64,000 nt of DNA. It comes from CAWCWN01 sp963799245 (GTDB lineage Bacteria; Chloroflexota; Ktedonobacteria; Ktedonobacterales; Ktedonobacteraceae). This document shows positions 7,015 to 15,843 of this stretch, one piece after another. Position 1 is the stretch's first letter. Every line of letters starts with the position of its first letter. The notes under the pieces are model-generated. The model saw only the letters and a program-made list of their open reading frames with translations. It ran no database searches and had not been told where the DNA came from. Location of the stretch: contig CAWCWN010000004.1 in the NCBI GenBank assembly GCA_963799245.1, positions 558,001 to 622,000 of the forward strand, read 5' to 3'. The position numbers and the translations under genes were made by a program.

Positions 7015-8883
7015 ATGAAGGGTATTGAAGGCTCAACGTTGGGACGCTATGAATTGCGTCGCCGCGTGGCGCAGGGAGGTATGGCAGAGGTATATTTAGG
7101 CTATGATCGCCGGGTTCGCCGGCAGGTCGCGATAAAAGTGCTGTATGGTCGTGATGAATCTTTTGTGCGCCGCTTTGAGCGCGAGGCGTCTGCTGTAGGT
7201 ACCCTCTCCCACGATCACATCCTCCCGCTCTATGATTTTGGAGAACAACGTCCCTGGTACTATCTGGTCATGCCCTATGTTGAAGGTGGCACGCTGCGCG
7301 AGTATCTATTCAAGCGCAAGCAACTCATGCTGGAAGAGGCCGCGAGTTTTCTTGATCAGATAGCCTCGGCACTGCAATATGCCCATGAACACGGAGTCGT
7401 CCACCGCGATGTAAAACCTTCAAATATTCTCCTGCGCCGCGATGGCTATGCCTACCTGGTTGATTTTGGGCTGGCCAAGGCCATAATGGGCGCGGAGTCT
7501 CTTACCAGCATCGAAGCTATGATGGGGACGCCTGAATATATGGCGCCTGAACAGTCAAACGGTATCAATGATTATCGCAGCGACATCTACTCGCTCGGCG
7601 TCATCCTTTATCAGATGTTGACCGGAAGCGTGCCATTTATGGCCGATTCGCCCGTAGCCGTCTCACTCAAGCACATACAGGTCAAGCCGACGCCACCGCG
7701 CGAACTCAATGCCAAGATCCCCGCAAGTATCGAGGAGGTTATCCTTAAGGCCCTGGCGAAAGATCCCAACGAACGCTATCAGGATGCTCAAGCGCTCTCC
7801 ATCGCCTACTGGAAAGCACTACAGCAGGCGCAGCTGACGACCCCGGCTTATAAGGACCAGGACGAACCCGAGGCGGAGGTTGAGAGCGACGGAGGCGCAG
7901 GATTTCCCGAGCCAGGGACATCCTCATCTACGGTCACGCTTATTTTGCCGGAGACTGAGAATGAGCGCTTACACCGGCCTGCGACACCAATCCTCTATCC
8001 CCTGGCCGGGGGAGGCGACGTCTCGCACACACCACCCGCCGCGAAAATGAATGAACATGGCCCGGCGCGCCGCCCTGGAATCGCTCTTATAGTTCTGTCA
8101 TGCCTGCTTACCATTATGATCGCTATCCCCCTCGGATTGCTATGGCATGCCTTTGTAGCCGGCGGCGAGCAAAAGAATGGCGCGGCCGCGCCATTACACA
8201 CGCCTGGACCAGACTTGCGGGCGACGGCACAGGCGAGGGTTCAGGCAACCCTCGCCGCTCAGGCGCGCGTCCAGGCCACCGCAGGCATAACTTCGGCCAT
8301 AGGGACGGGGGTGGTGCTTTATAGCGATCTGCTCACCAGCGCGACTACCAGTACCTCCTCTTCCAGCAGCGGTGGAGGATGGATCGACGATGGCTATCAA
8401 TGCTCCTTCAAACCTGACGGCTATCACGTGCAGACGCATATATCACATGTTGCCGCATGGTGCTACTCGAACCAGCAACAATTTTCCAACGTCGCCATAA
8501 CCGCGCAGGCCCAGCTACTACGTGGGGACCTCTATGGCCTGATCTTCCGTCTTAGCCCGCTTAGCCGCGAATTTTACGCTCTGGAGATTAATAGCAAGGG
8601 CGAATATCGTTTTGTACGAGCGGCCGGAAGGGATCCGCTCCTATGGTTAACCCTGATCGACTGGACGCATTCCAGCGCCATACTCAGCGGCTATCACCAC
8701 CTCAATACCTTCTTAATTGTGGCATCTGGTACGCATTTCCGTTTCTACATCAACCAGCAACTCATCGTCACCAACTTTACGGATACGCTCTACACGAGCG
8801 GGCTGCTGGGCTTCATTGTCGGAGGTGATAGCAATGGTGGGACCGAGGCAGTTTTCAGCAATGCCTGGGTCTTTCAGAAGTAG
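7015..8883 (+). CDS. Transmembrane Ser/Thr protein kinase with extracellular sensor domain
   Basis: A PknB-type kinase of about 622 residues. The kinase domain spans about residues 10-270: glycine loop VAQGGMAEVYLG, ATP lysine in VAIKVLY, catalytic HRDVKPSN, DFG in LVDFGLAKA, and APE in GTPEYMAPE. A linker leads to one membrane helix at about 356-380; the outer 240 residues include a Thr/Ser-rich stem and a globular domain of about 150 residues resembling the concanavalin-like (LamG/DUF1080-like) fold, probably a ligand sensor. ATG 7015 is preferred over the adjacent GTG 7012 because AGGAG lies 9 bases before it. Ktedonobacteria encode many kinases of this plan; the substrate is unknown. Confidence 0.9.
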   Translation: MKGIEGSTLGRYELRRRVAQGGMAEVYLGYDRRVRRQVAIKVLYGRDESFVRRFEREASAVGTLSHDHILPLYDFGEQRPWYYLVMPYVEGGTLREYLFKRKQLMLEEAASFLDQIASALQYAHEHGVVHRDVKPSNILLRRDGYAYLVDFGLAKAIMGAESLTSIEAMMGTPEYMAPEQSNGINDYRSDIYSLGVILYQMLTGSVPFMADSPVAVSLKHIQVKPTPPRELNAKIPASIEEVILKALAKDPNERYQDAQALSIAYWKALQQAQLTTPAYKDQDEPEAEVESDGGAGFPEPGTSSSTVTLILPETENERLHRPATPILYPLAGGGDVSHTPPAAKMNEHGPARRPGIALIVLSCLLTIMIAIPLGLLWHAFVAGGEQKNGAAAPLHTPGPDLRATAQARVQATLAAQARVQATAGITSAIGTGVVLYSDLLTSATTSTSSSSSGGGWIDDGYQCSFKPDGYHVQTHISHVAAWCYSNQQQFSNVAITAQAQLLRGDLYGLIFRLSPLSREFYALEINSKGEYRFVRAAGRDPLLWLTLIDWTHSSAILSGYHHLNTFLIVASGTHFRFYINQQLIVTNFTDTLYTSGLLGFIVGGDSNGGTEAVFSNAWVFQK

Positions 8884-9198
8884 GAAGGATCGCAATAGCG
8901 CTCCCTCCCTCCCTCTCTCACTCCACATCGCCATCGCCCGCACACATGCCGTGCAGAGCGCTTAACCCACGTTCCAGGCGCCATAGATGTCGATGCTGCA
9001 GCAAAGAAGTTTCCTCTCCCTGCCAACTATTTAACCCCGGTCCGACCGCCACGCACAACAGCGACTACCTTGTCAGTGAAGTATATGGTGCAGCGGTCAG
9101 GCGCTGCCCTCCTTGCGCCTGAGTGGAAACAAATCGAGCGCTGCACTTGTTATGATAAAGAGAACTTGCGCGAGCGTTTGTTAGAAGGATTACTTTTT
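8884..9198. other. Intergenic region before the folate gene
   Basis: An in-frame TTG at 9070 could extend the next gene, but it has no ribosome site. A TATGAT at 9150-9155 may be a -10. I see no other feature. Confidence 0.5.
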
Positions 9199-10713
9199 AT
9201 GAGCATTGATACAACTGAGGCCAGCGCCTCGCCTCTGTTTCCGAGCAATGGAAACGACCCCGCGGCAACCCATAGCGTTCATCTCGCTCTGGGCTCTAAC
9301 CTGGGAGACAGGCGCGGCAACCTGGCCGCTGCTTTACAGCAACTTAGAGATGTTCTTGACATCACAGCACTTTCCTCAGTATATGAGACCGCGCCGGTCG
9401 GATACGCCGACCAGCCGCGCTTTCTCAATATGGTCTGTGCCGGCAAAACGAGCCTGGCTGCCCAGGATTTATTGGTGCAGGCCAAGGCGATCGAAATCTC
9501 ACTTGGGCGCCAGGTCACATTTCGCAACGGCCCACGTCCAATCGACATAGATATTCTTTTTTATGATGAGCTGAACATAAGCAGTCCGGATTTAACCATA
9601 CCCCATCCACGCCTCAGCGAGCGCGCCTTTGTCCTCGTGCCCCTGGCGGAGATCGCACCTGATCAGCTCGATCCGCGCAGTGGGCGCAGCGCGGTCGAAA
9701 TGCTCTCAGAGGTCTCGCAGGAAGGTGTCACCTGGATGGCGCCAGATTTGCGTATCGGGCTTGAGCGCGATATTCAGGGCGGCCAGCCCGCCGTACATGT
9801 CCGCCTGGGGCGCGCGGGAGTTGTGGGCATTAGAAAAGCGCTGCTCATCGCTAGTGGAGAAAACCAGCAGTGGTTTGATGCGACGTTTGACCTGCATGCT
9901 GACCTCAATCCCTGGCAGGCAGGTGTGCACATGTCACGCTTCAATGATGCGCTGGAGGAGGTTATCGAACAGGCCGCCGCCAGCAGCTGGCCTCAGATCG
10001 AGATGCTGGCGGAATACATCGCGAAAACCATCGTTGAAAAACAGCAAGTAGCGCATGCCGAGGTCTCTATCCGTACAGCGCTGCCCTTGCAGAAGTGGAC
10101 GCCGGTCTCGGGTCGTCGTACCCAGGAGGTCTACGGGCTGCTTGCCCAGGCCGTCGCTACGCCGCTTGGCTCGCGGCGCATGATTGGGGTCGAGGTTGAG
10201 GGTATGGTAGCCTGCCCCTGCGCCCAGGATATGGTGCATGCGTTTGCGCGTGTGCGCCTCCAGGAGGAGGGGTTTTCACAGGAGGCAATCGAGAAGATGC
10301 TCGCGGTAACGCCGCTGGCAACGCACAATCAACGGGGTCGAGCGACGCTCTTCCTGGGTACAGCTGCGTCAATCGAGGCGAAAGAACTCATCGCGCTGGT
10401 TGAAAGCGCCATGAGTTCTGAGAATTATGCCCTGCTTAAACGGCCCGATGAGCTCTATATCGTCAATAAAGCTCATGCCAACCCGCGTTTCGTCGAAGAC
10501 GTGGTGCGCGAAATCTTGCGCGCCGTGGTAGAGAAATATAGTGACCTGGCCGATGATACCTATGTATGGGTACGCCAGCGTAACGACGAAACCATCCACA
10601 AATATGACGTGGAGGCCGAAGGCTGGGGTACACTGAGTGAGCTGCGTGCCGAAATCCTGCACAACGGCAGCGGTGTGCAGCATACTTCGAAAGAAACCTG
10701 GCTAAATGCATGA
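9199..10713 (+). CDS. folK-folE2: Fused HPPK (FolK) and GTP cyclohydrolase IB (FolE2/MptA) protein
   Basis: A 504-residue bifunctional folate-pathway enzyme. Residues about 28-175 are 6-hydroxymethyl-7,8-dihydropterin pyrophosphokinase: HLALGSNLGDRRGN, SSVYETAPVGYADQPRFLN and RPIDIDILFYD. Residues about 190-500 are a COG1469-type GTP cyclohydrolase, with the metal/substrate motif GMVACPCAQDM, the later PLATHNQRGRA and the C-terminal DDTYVWVRQRNDETIHKYD. FolE2 catalyses the first step from GTP and FolK a later one. Start ATG 9199 has AGAAGGA upstream. The CPCAQ form resembles archaeal MptA. FolB, FolP and FolC are not in the window. An HPPK-FolE2 fusion is unusual to my knowledge. Confidence 0.88.
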   Translation: MSIDTTEASASPLFPSNGNDPAATHSVHLALGSNLGDRRGNLAAALQQLRDVLDITALSSVYETAPVGYADQPRFLNMVCAGKTSLAAQDLLVQAKAIEISLGRQVTFRNGPRPIDIDILFYDELNISSPDLTIPHPRLSERAFVLVPLAEIAPDQLDPRSGRSAVEMLSEVSQEGVTWMAPDLRIGLERDIQGGQPAVHVRLGRAGVVGIRKALLIASGENQQWFDATFDLHADLNPWQAGVHMSRFNDALEEVIEQAAASSWPQIEMLAEYIAKTIVEKQQVAHAEVSIRTALPLQKWTPVSGRRTQEVYGLLAQAVATPLGSRRMIGVEVEGMVACPCAQDMVHAFARVRLQEEGFSQEAIEKMLAVTPLATHNQRGRATLFLGTAASIEAKELIALVESAMSSENYALLKRPDELYIVNKAHANPRFVEDVVREILRAVVEKYSDLADDTYVWVRQRNDETIHKYDVEAEGWGTLSELRAEILHNGSGVQHTSKETWLNA

Positions 10714-10754
10714 AACGTTTGCTCCAGGCAGGCCATCTTTGCAGCCGCTACCCC

Positions 10755-10784
10755 TTAACAAAAGGCATCTAACCATGCTATAAT
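10755..10784 (+). promoter_or_regulatory. Candidate promoter of rsfS
   Basis: TTAACA (10755-10760), an 18-base spacer and TATAAT (10779-10784), extended by TG at -15/-14, lie about 80 bases before the rsfS start. Confidence 0.55.
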
Positions 10785-10863
10785 GCGGATACAACGACTT
10801 GATTAGAGGGCATTACAGGCGAGCAACGCATGTAATGCAGGGTTTGCAGCCCGGGGAGAATCT

Positions 10864-11223
10864 GTGGAGGGTGTTCTGTTAGATCCAGCTCAGTTAGCAA
10901 AGGCTGCGGTAGATGTCGCGTCTGACAAAAAGGCCTCGGATATCATTTTATTGGATATCCGAGAAGTAAGCACAATTGCTGATTACTTTGTTATCTGTAA
11001 CGGTAATAGTACGCGTCAAATTCAGGCTATTGCCAATTCGGTAGACGAAGAATTAGAAAAAGCGGGAGCCAGTTTGCTGCATCGCGAGGGTGGCGCCGAG
11101 TCGGGCTGGCTGCTGCTAGATTTTGGTGATATCATCGTACACATCTTTGGGGCGAAAGAACGAGAATACTATCGCCTTGAACGCCTCTGGAGTGATGCAA
11201 AGACGGTGGTCTACCTACAATGA
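10864..11223 (+). CDS. rsfS: Ribosomal silencing factor RsfS
   Basis: A 119-residue RsfS/YbeB/Iojap family protein, which binds ribosomal protein uL14 and blocks subunit joining when nutrients are short. Family landmarks are KKASDIILLDIREVSTIADYFV, CNGNSTRQIQAIA, HREGGAESGWLLLDFGDIIVHIF and REYYRLERLWSDA. Length and domain are typical. The start is GTG 10864 with GGGGAG a few bases upstream. NadD, often its neighbour, is absent here. Confidence 0.93.
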   Translation: MEGVLLDPAQLAKAAVDVASDKKASDIILLDIREVSTIADYFVICNGNSTRQIQAIANSVDEELEKAGASLLHREGGAESGWLLLDFGDIIVHIFGAKEREYYRLERLWSDAKTVVYLQ

Positions 11224-11251
11224 GAGAATCAAACCTACAGAAAAGGTGGCG

Positions 11252-11434
11252 ATGATGACATTTTTTCGCAATCGCATGTTTCTTGAGGGCATCGCCCTGG
11301 GCGGCATCTGCGGCATTATCATTGGCTCAATTATTGCCTTCACCTTAGGTGAAAGCAGCATAGGAGCCATTCGCCGCTTTATCGGCAATCATGTAGCCAG
11401 CAAGCGTGGCGTGGAGTACAAATATCTCTATTAG
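11252..11434 (+). CDS. Small single-pass membrane protein
   Basis: A 60-residue peptide starting at ATG 11252 (or 11255) behind AAAAGGTGG, 28 bases after rsfS, so probably cotranscribed. It has one glycine/isoleucine-rich membrane helix at residues about 10-34 (LEGIALGGICGIIIGSIIAF), followed by a basic tail. This resembles short YtxH-type or gas-vesicle-like anchors, but nothing specific can be named. Confidence 0.55.
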   Translation: MMTFFRNRMFLEGIALGGICGIIIGSIIAFTLGESSIGAIRRFIGNHVASKRGVEYKYLY

Positions 11435-11610
11435 CTGTGTGTGGTTATGCAGCTCGCCTTCCCGCTGTAAGCACTGCGGCTGAGATAAACGCAAGCTGCT
11501 GGCTGCGCTTCCGGGCGTGTATTGCGCCTGCCCTGACGCCCGGAAGCTGGTTGTCTTGCTGCTTAGAGCCCGCTTCTGCATTCTTTAAAAGACTGCATCA
11601 AGCATCAGTA

Positions 11611-11632
11611 ATATACTCCCATAGTATATAAT
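11611..11632 (+). promoter_or_regulatory. Operator-like inverted repeat overlapping a -10 of the glc locus
   Basis: ATATACT (11611-11617) and AGTATAT (11623-11629) form a perfect 7-bp dyad with a 5-base centre, and the right arm overlaps TATAAT at 11627-11632. A repressor or activator site for glycolate oxidation is plausible; no convincing -35 is seen. Confidence 0.45.
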
Positions 11633-11704
11633 GGTTGGAGGTTGCCCCTGCGACGCTCAGATGCTCAAACTGTTATGATACATTGCGAAAGGCAGGTCTA
11701 AAGT

Positions 11705-12622
11705 ATGAGTATCACGGAACTACCCGCAGCAAGCGTTGCCCCTTTGTATGAACGCATGACTCTTGAAAAAAAAGGGCTGGTAGTGCGTGAACTGATGATG
11801 GCACTTGGCGCAAAATATGTATTGCACACGCCTTATGACTTGATGCTCTACGAGTATGACACCTCGATTGACCGCAGCACCCCCGATATTGTGACGCTCC
11901 CGGCCTCAACGGGGGATGTGGTTGCCATTGTTAAAATAGCTGCTCGCCACAATGTACCCGTAGTGCCGCGGGGGGCGGGCACGGGTCTAAGCGGCGGCGC
12001 CATCCCTATTTACGGGGGTATCGTCGTCTCATTTGCCCGTATGAACCGCATCATTGAAGTTGATTATGCAAACCTGCGCGCAGTCGTCCAACCAGGACTG
12101 GTCAACCTCCACCAGAGTAACGCCCTGAACCCGCAGGGATTTTACTATGTGCCCGACCCCAGCAGCCAGCGCTTTTGCACTATTGGCGGCAACGTGGGCG
12201 AAAATGCCGGTGGGCCACACACGCTTTTGTACGGCGTCACCACGAACCATGTGCTGGGCTTAGAAATTGTCACGCCCGAAGGCCAGATGGTGCAGGTCGG
12301 TGGTTGGACGGAGGATGTTCCCGGCTATGACCTTACCGGTTTATTAACCGGCTCCGAGGGTACACTGTGCATTGTCAGCAAAATTATTGTCCGCATCACG
12401 CACCTGGCGGAAGGCGTCAAAACCATGGTTGCCATATTCGATACTATGGATGATGCCTCAAACACCGTTTCCGAAATCATCGCCAGCGGTGTCATTCCGG
12501 CCGCGATCGAGATGATGGACCAGATGATTTTCCAGGCCGTTGAAGCCGATACACACGCCTTGTCACGGCCATCACCGAACTTCGTAGATGCGCCCAGGTC
12601 GCGCGCGGCAGCCTGGTTGTAG
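11705..12622 (+). pseudogene. glcD: Glycolate oxidase subunit GlcD, C-terminally truncated
   Basis: The first about 285 residues are a normal FAD-linked oxidase of the GlcD/D-lactate dehydrogenase type: TPDIVTLPASTGDVVAIVK, VVPRGAGTGLSGGA, YYVPDPSSQRFCTIGGNVGE and GYDLTGLLTGSEGTLCIVSK. Similarity stops after AVEADTHA at about 12559, where about 200 residues including the C-terminal substrate domain should follow. Instead 21 unrelated residues lead to a stop. The sequence beyond, in another frame, is the C-terminus of GlcE. The locus therefore looks like a deletion joining glcD to glcE. The oxidase, which turns glycolate into glyoxylate, should be non-functional unless this is an assembly error. 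Confidence 0.82.
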
Positions 12623-12762
12623 AGCACTGCCCCGTCGATTTGAAACAGCTCATCTCGGTATGGGGCGAAACGGGAGTGGATTTCTACCTCATGCAACGAC
12701 TGAAAAACCAGTTTGATCCAGGGGGAACGTTCGTTAAAGGGCGCTTCGTGGGGGGATTGTGA
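12562..12762 (+). pseudogene. glcE: C-terminal remnant of glycolate oxidase FAD-binding subunit GlcE
   Basis: In the frame starting near 12562 the sequence reads ITELRRCAQVARGSLVVEH, CPVDLKQLISVWGETGVDF, then YLMQRLKNQFDPGGTFVKG and RFVGGL, stop at 12760-12762. This is the characteristic end of GlcE (LK..FDP...GRFVGG). About 66 residues survive; the FAD-binding N-terminal part is missing. It is shifted by one frame relative to the preceding glcD fragment. Its stop overlaps the GTG start of the methylase gene. Confidence 0.8.
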
Positions 12763-13853
12763 TTTCAGAGTCACTCTTGATCGTCACCACCCATCCTGAA
12801 TTTGCCGCCGAGGCTATCGATGAGCTCAAGCGCCTGGATAGACGCCTGGCATACGTTGAGGAACTGGCCGCTGGCATTATCCTGTGCGCGGCACCAGAGG
12901 TTACGACGCTCATGCGCCTGGCCTCCGAGCAGCCCCCTATCTTCGCCCGCCACCTGGCTCCGGTCCAGGCAATCGTGCCGCTGAGCAACAGCGAGCGAGA
13001 TGTGAGCGAGCTGGCCATCGCAGCGGCCGGGCTGCCGAATTTTGCGTATTTTGAACGAGGTCAGCGCTTCGCGGTCCAGGCGCGTATCGTACAAACTCCC
13101 GGCCACAGCGTACAACGGCCATATACGAGCGGGCAGATCAACGCGCAGCTCGCCGCGGCTATCGTTGCAGAGAGCGGGGCAGTGGAGTATATAAAAAAGC
13201 CGCAGATCGTGCTTTCGATCCTCTGTAGCGCGAGCAAGGCTTTCCTGGGCATCTCCCAGGTCGGAGATAACCTCAGCGCGTGGCCCGGGGGAGCGCGGCA
13301 CTTTGCGCAGACGCCTGAGCAGGTCAGCCGCGCGGAGTTCAAGCTGCTCGAGGCCCTGGAAGTCTTTGGCGTCTCCCTGCCGCCAAGGGGGCGCGCGCTT
13401 GACCTGGGAGCCGCGCCCGGAGGCTGGACACGCCTGCTCCTGGAGGCGGGCTTACAGGTAGTCGCGGTGGATCCGGCCCAACTCGATCCCCGCTTGCGGG
13501 GCCATCCGGCCCTGGAGCATTATCGGGGTTACAGCGAAGACTACCTCGAGCAGGCGCAGAAGACGCATCAGACTTTTGACCTGATCGTCAACGATATGCG
13601 CATGGATGCGCGCGATGCCGCGCGCCTGCTGGGTCAGGCCGCAGTATGTCTACAGAGAGATGGTTTGATGATCAGCATCCTTAAGTTACCACACACCAGT
13701 ATGGACTTTCAACCTGTACCTACACTGAAGCAGGCGCTACACCTGCTCAACAAACAGTATGCCATAGTGCAGGCGCGCCAGCTTTTTCACAATCGTCAGG
13801 AAGTTACCGTTGTTACCGCTCAACCGCTAGGATTGAAAGGCAGGAAGGTATGA
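12759..13853 (+). CDS. RlmM/FtsJ-like SAM-dependent RNA 2'-O-methyltransferase
   Basis: A 364-residue protein with an N-terminal THUMP-like part (about 1-190) and a Rossmann methyltransferase (about 190-355). Motif I is ALDLGAAPGGWTRLLLEAG. The K-D-K-E tetrad of 2'-O-ribose methylases is visible as K in RAEFKLLEALE, D in IVNDMRMD, K in SILKLP and E in RQEVTVV. This is the plan of RlmM, which modifies C2498 of 23S rRNA in E. coli. GTG 12759 overlaps the glcE stop (GTGA), and its own stop overlaps the glcF ATG, so it sits translationally coupled inside the glycolate oxidase operon. Confidence 0.82.
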   Translation: MISESLLIVTTHPEFAAEAIDELKRLDRRLAYVEELAAGIILCAAPEVTTLMRLASEQPPIFARHLAPVQAIVPLSNSERDVSELAIAAAGLPNFAYFERGQRFAVQARIVQTPGHSVQRPYTSGQINAQLAAAIVAESGAVEYIKKPQIVLSILCSASKAFLGISQVGDNLSAWPGGARHFAQTPEQVSRAEFKLLEALEVFGVSLPPRGRALDLGAAPGGWTRLLLEAGLQVVAVDPAQLDPRLRGHPALEHYRGYSEDYLEQAQKTHQTFDLIVNDMRMDARDAARLLGQAAVCLQRDGLMISILKLPHTSMDFQPVPTLKQALHLLNKQYAIVQARQLFHNRQEVTVVTAQPLGLKGRKV

Positions 13854-15430
13854 CGCTCGAATCACCCAAAGTGTCCGTCCAGACTTTTGCTGCACCAGAG
13901 CAGGGTCCGCTCCAGCAGCGCACCCATACCTATGACCTGATGCGCCAGTGTATCCACTGCGGCTTCTGCCTGCCTACCTGTCCCACCTACGCGGTCCTGG
14001 GTGTCGAAATGGATTCCCCGCGCGGGCGCATTTACCAGATGCAAGCCGTGGCGGATGGGCGCATGGATATCACGCCAGAGTTTGTCGAGCACATGTATTG
14101 CTGCCTGGGCTGCCGCGCCTGCGAAACCGCCTGCCCTTCGGGTGTGCAATTTGGCAAATTGATCGAAGCCGCGCGCGAGCAGATCCAGATCGAGGTCGCC
14201 GAGCGCAGGTTGCCAGATACACGCGCTGAAGGCGGCGCGCAGGCGCGGGCGTCTGGCGAGCTGGAGCCCGCCAGCGCCAGGCTTTTACGCGCGTTCTTCT
14301 TTCAAAGCATGCTGCCCTCGCGCCTTATCACATCGCTGATCTTCGCCGGACTGAAGGCGTACCAGCGCAGCGGCATCCAGAGCCTCGTGCATAGAACAGG
14401 TGTATTTGAGCTGCTCAATAGCCTGCCCACTCCTTTTCAGGGTAAGCTCAGGGCCCCAGAAGAGCTTATGCATGCGGCCAGGGGAAAGCTGCTGCCGGCG
14501 CCTCTGCCCGAGGTCACTCCGGCCAGAATGAGCAAGCTCCAGCGGGTCGGCTTTATCAGCGGCTGCATTATGGACCAGATCTTCCGCGATATCAACGAGG
14601 CCAGCATACGGGTGCTCGCCGCGAATGGCTGCGAGGTGATTACACCGCCTCTGCAGCAGTGCTGCGGAGCCCTGCATGTCCATGCTGGCGAAGCCGAGCG
14701 GGGGAGGAGGCTGGCTCGCCATAATATCGATGTCTTCGAGCCCTATAACTGCGATGTGATTATCATCAATTCGGCTGGATGTGGCTCGAATCTGAAGGAG
14801 TATGCACACCTCCTACGTGACGATCCCGCATATGCTGAGAAGGCACAGGCCTTCAGTGCAAAGGTCCGCGATATCAGCGAGTTCCTGGCCGGCCTCGAAT
14901 GGAAGCACGACATGGGTAATGTCGCGCGTACGGTGACCTATCACGACGCCTGCCACCTCGCCCACGGGCAAAAAATCAAGTCGCAGCCGCGCCAGTTGCT
15001 CCAGGCCATCCCCGGCATAAGTCTGGTCGACCTGAAGGAGGCGGATTGGTGTTGTGGCAGCGCCGGCATTTATAACATCACCAACCAGGAGATGGCTGCC
15101 ACACTGCTGGAGCGCAAGCTAGACAATGTCGCTGCGACAGGAGCGCAGGTGCTGGCGACGGGCAATCCAGGCTGCATGATGCAGATCGCCATGGGAGCCC
15201 GCGAGCGTGGGATCCCCTTGGAGGTCATGCACCCTGTGCAACTGCTCGATGAGGCCTACCGCGCGGGTGACCTCTATACGCTTGCGCCGCGCATGACCAC
15301 CACGGGGCAGGTATTAGAGCAGCACCGCCTCACACTGCTGCTTGGCGCCGGCCTTGGCCTCTTACTGGCTTTGATATTCATCGGGCCAAAGCCGCCCTCA
15401 CGCAGAAAGGCCCTTTCCCGGCAGCGCTGA
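13850..15430 (+). CDS. glcF: Glycolate oxidase iron-sulfur subunit GlcF
   Basis: A 526-residue protein with two 4Fe-4S motifs near the N-terminus (CIHCGFCLPTCPTY and CCLGCRACETACPSG) and two CCG domains that bind further cofactors (QQCCGALHVHAGE and DWCCGSAG, each with an upstream GC/AC partner cysteine). It is the electron-transfer subunit of the GlcDEF complex. Beyond the normal end it carries a C-terminal hydrophobic helix (LLLGAGLGLLLALIFIGP) and basic tail, suggesting membrane anchoring. The gene appears intact although its partners GlcD and GlcE are broken. ATG 13850 overlaps the previous stop. Confidence 0.9.
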   Translation: MTLESPKVSVQTFAAPEQGPLQQRTHTYDLMRQCIHCGFCLPTCPTYAVLGVEMDSPRGRIYQMQAVADGRMDITPEFVEHMYCCLGCRACETACPSGVQFGKLIEAAREQIQIEVAERRLPDTRAEGGAQARASGELEPASARLLRAFFFQSMLPSRLITSLIFAGLKAYQRSGIQSLVHRTGVFELLNSLPTPFQGKLRAPEELMHAARGKLLPAPLPEVTPARMSKLQRVGFISGCIMDQIFRDINEASIRVLAANGCEVITPPLQQCCGALHVHAGEAERGRRLARHNIDVFEPYNCDVIIINSAGCGSNLKEYAHLLRDDPAYAEKAQAFSAKVRDISEFLAGLEWKHDMGNVARTVTYHDACHLAHGQKIKSQPRQLLQAIPGISLVDLKEADWCCGSAGIYNITNQEMAATLLERKLDNVAATGAQVLATGNPGCMMQIAMGARERGIPLEVMHPVQLLDEAYRAGDLYTLAPRMTTTGQVLEQHRLTLLLGAGLGLLLALIFIGPKPPSRRKALSRQR

Positions 15431-15499
15431 CGCCGCGCGTTACATACATCGCAGGGATTCCCGCTCTCGCCGGCATGGTGTGCACAGGCATGCCAAGCA

Positions 15500-15540
15500 T
15501 TGACAATATCTCAGCTCTGATTTATAATTAGGTTTCCTAA
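15500..15540 (+). promoter_or_regulatory. Consensus promoter with overlapping palindromic operator
   Basis: TTGACA (15500-15505), 17-base spacer and TATAAT (15523-15528) match sigma-70 consensus fully. TTAGG-TTT-CCTAA at 15528-15540 forms a dyad at the expected start point, a typical position for autoregulation by a MarR repressor. It drives the marR remnant and the ABC exporter genes. Confidence 0.75.
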
Positions 15541-15826
15541 TAAATTAGATACCAACCTTTATGCAATTACCCAGTTGCTGAAAGGTCTTGAAGCGAACGG
15601 CTTAATTGAGCGGCACATCGACCCGCTGGACCGGCGTGCCGTTGGCATTACCCTGAGTGAGAAAGGCGAAATGATCACCCGGCAGGCCGCTGATGCTTTT
15701 TCGGCCTCCCTCGATGGGCTGATCGAGTACCTGGGAGAGGAATAGAGCAATCAACTCGCCGAGCTGTTATCCAGGGTACATCACTACTATAGCATGCAAG
15801 CGGCCAACGAAAATCACTCATACTAG
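15541..15826 (+). pseudogene. MarR-family regulator remnant
   Basis: In the frame of codon 15563 one reads AITQLLKGLEANGLIERHID, then PLDRRAVGITLSEKGEM and a C-terminal helix: recognition helix, wing and dimer region of a MarR repressor. The first about 70 residues and any start codon are missing; the homology begins 12-20 bases after the promoter's operator. A TAG at 15743-15745 interrupts the frame, after which it continues protein-like to 15826. Gene order (marR before two ABC half-transporters) is the usual one for autoregulated multidrug exporters. Confidence 0.75.
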
Positions 15827-15843
15827 AATGGAGTCGAAGAAGT

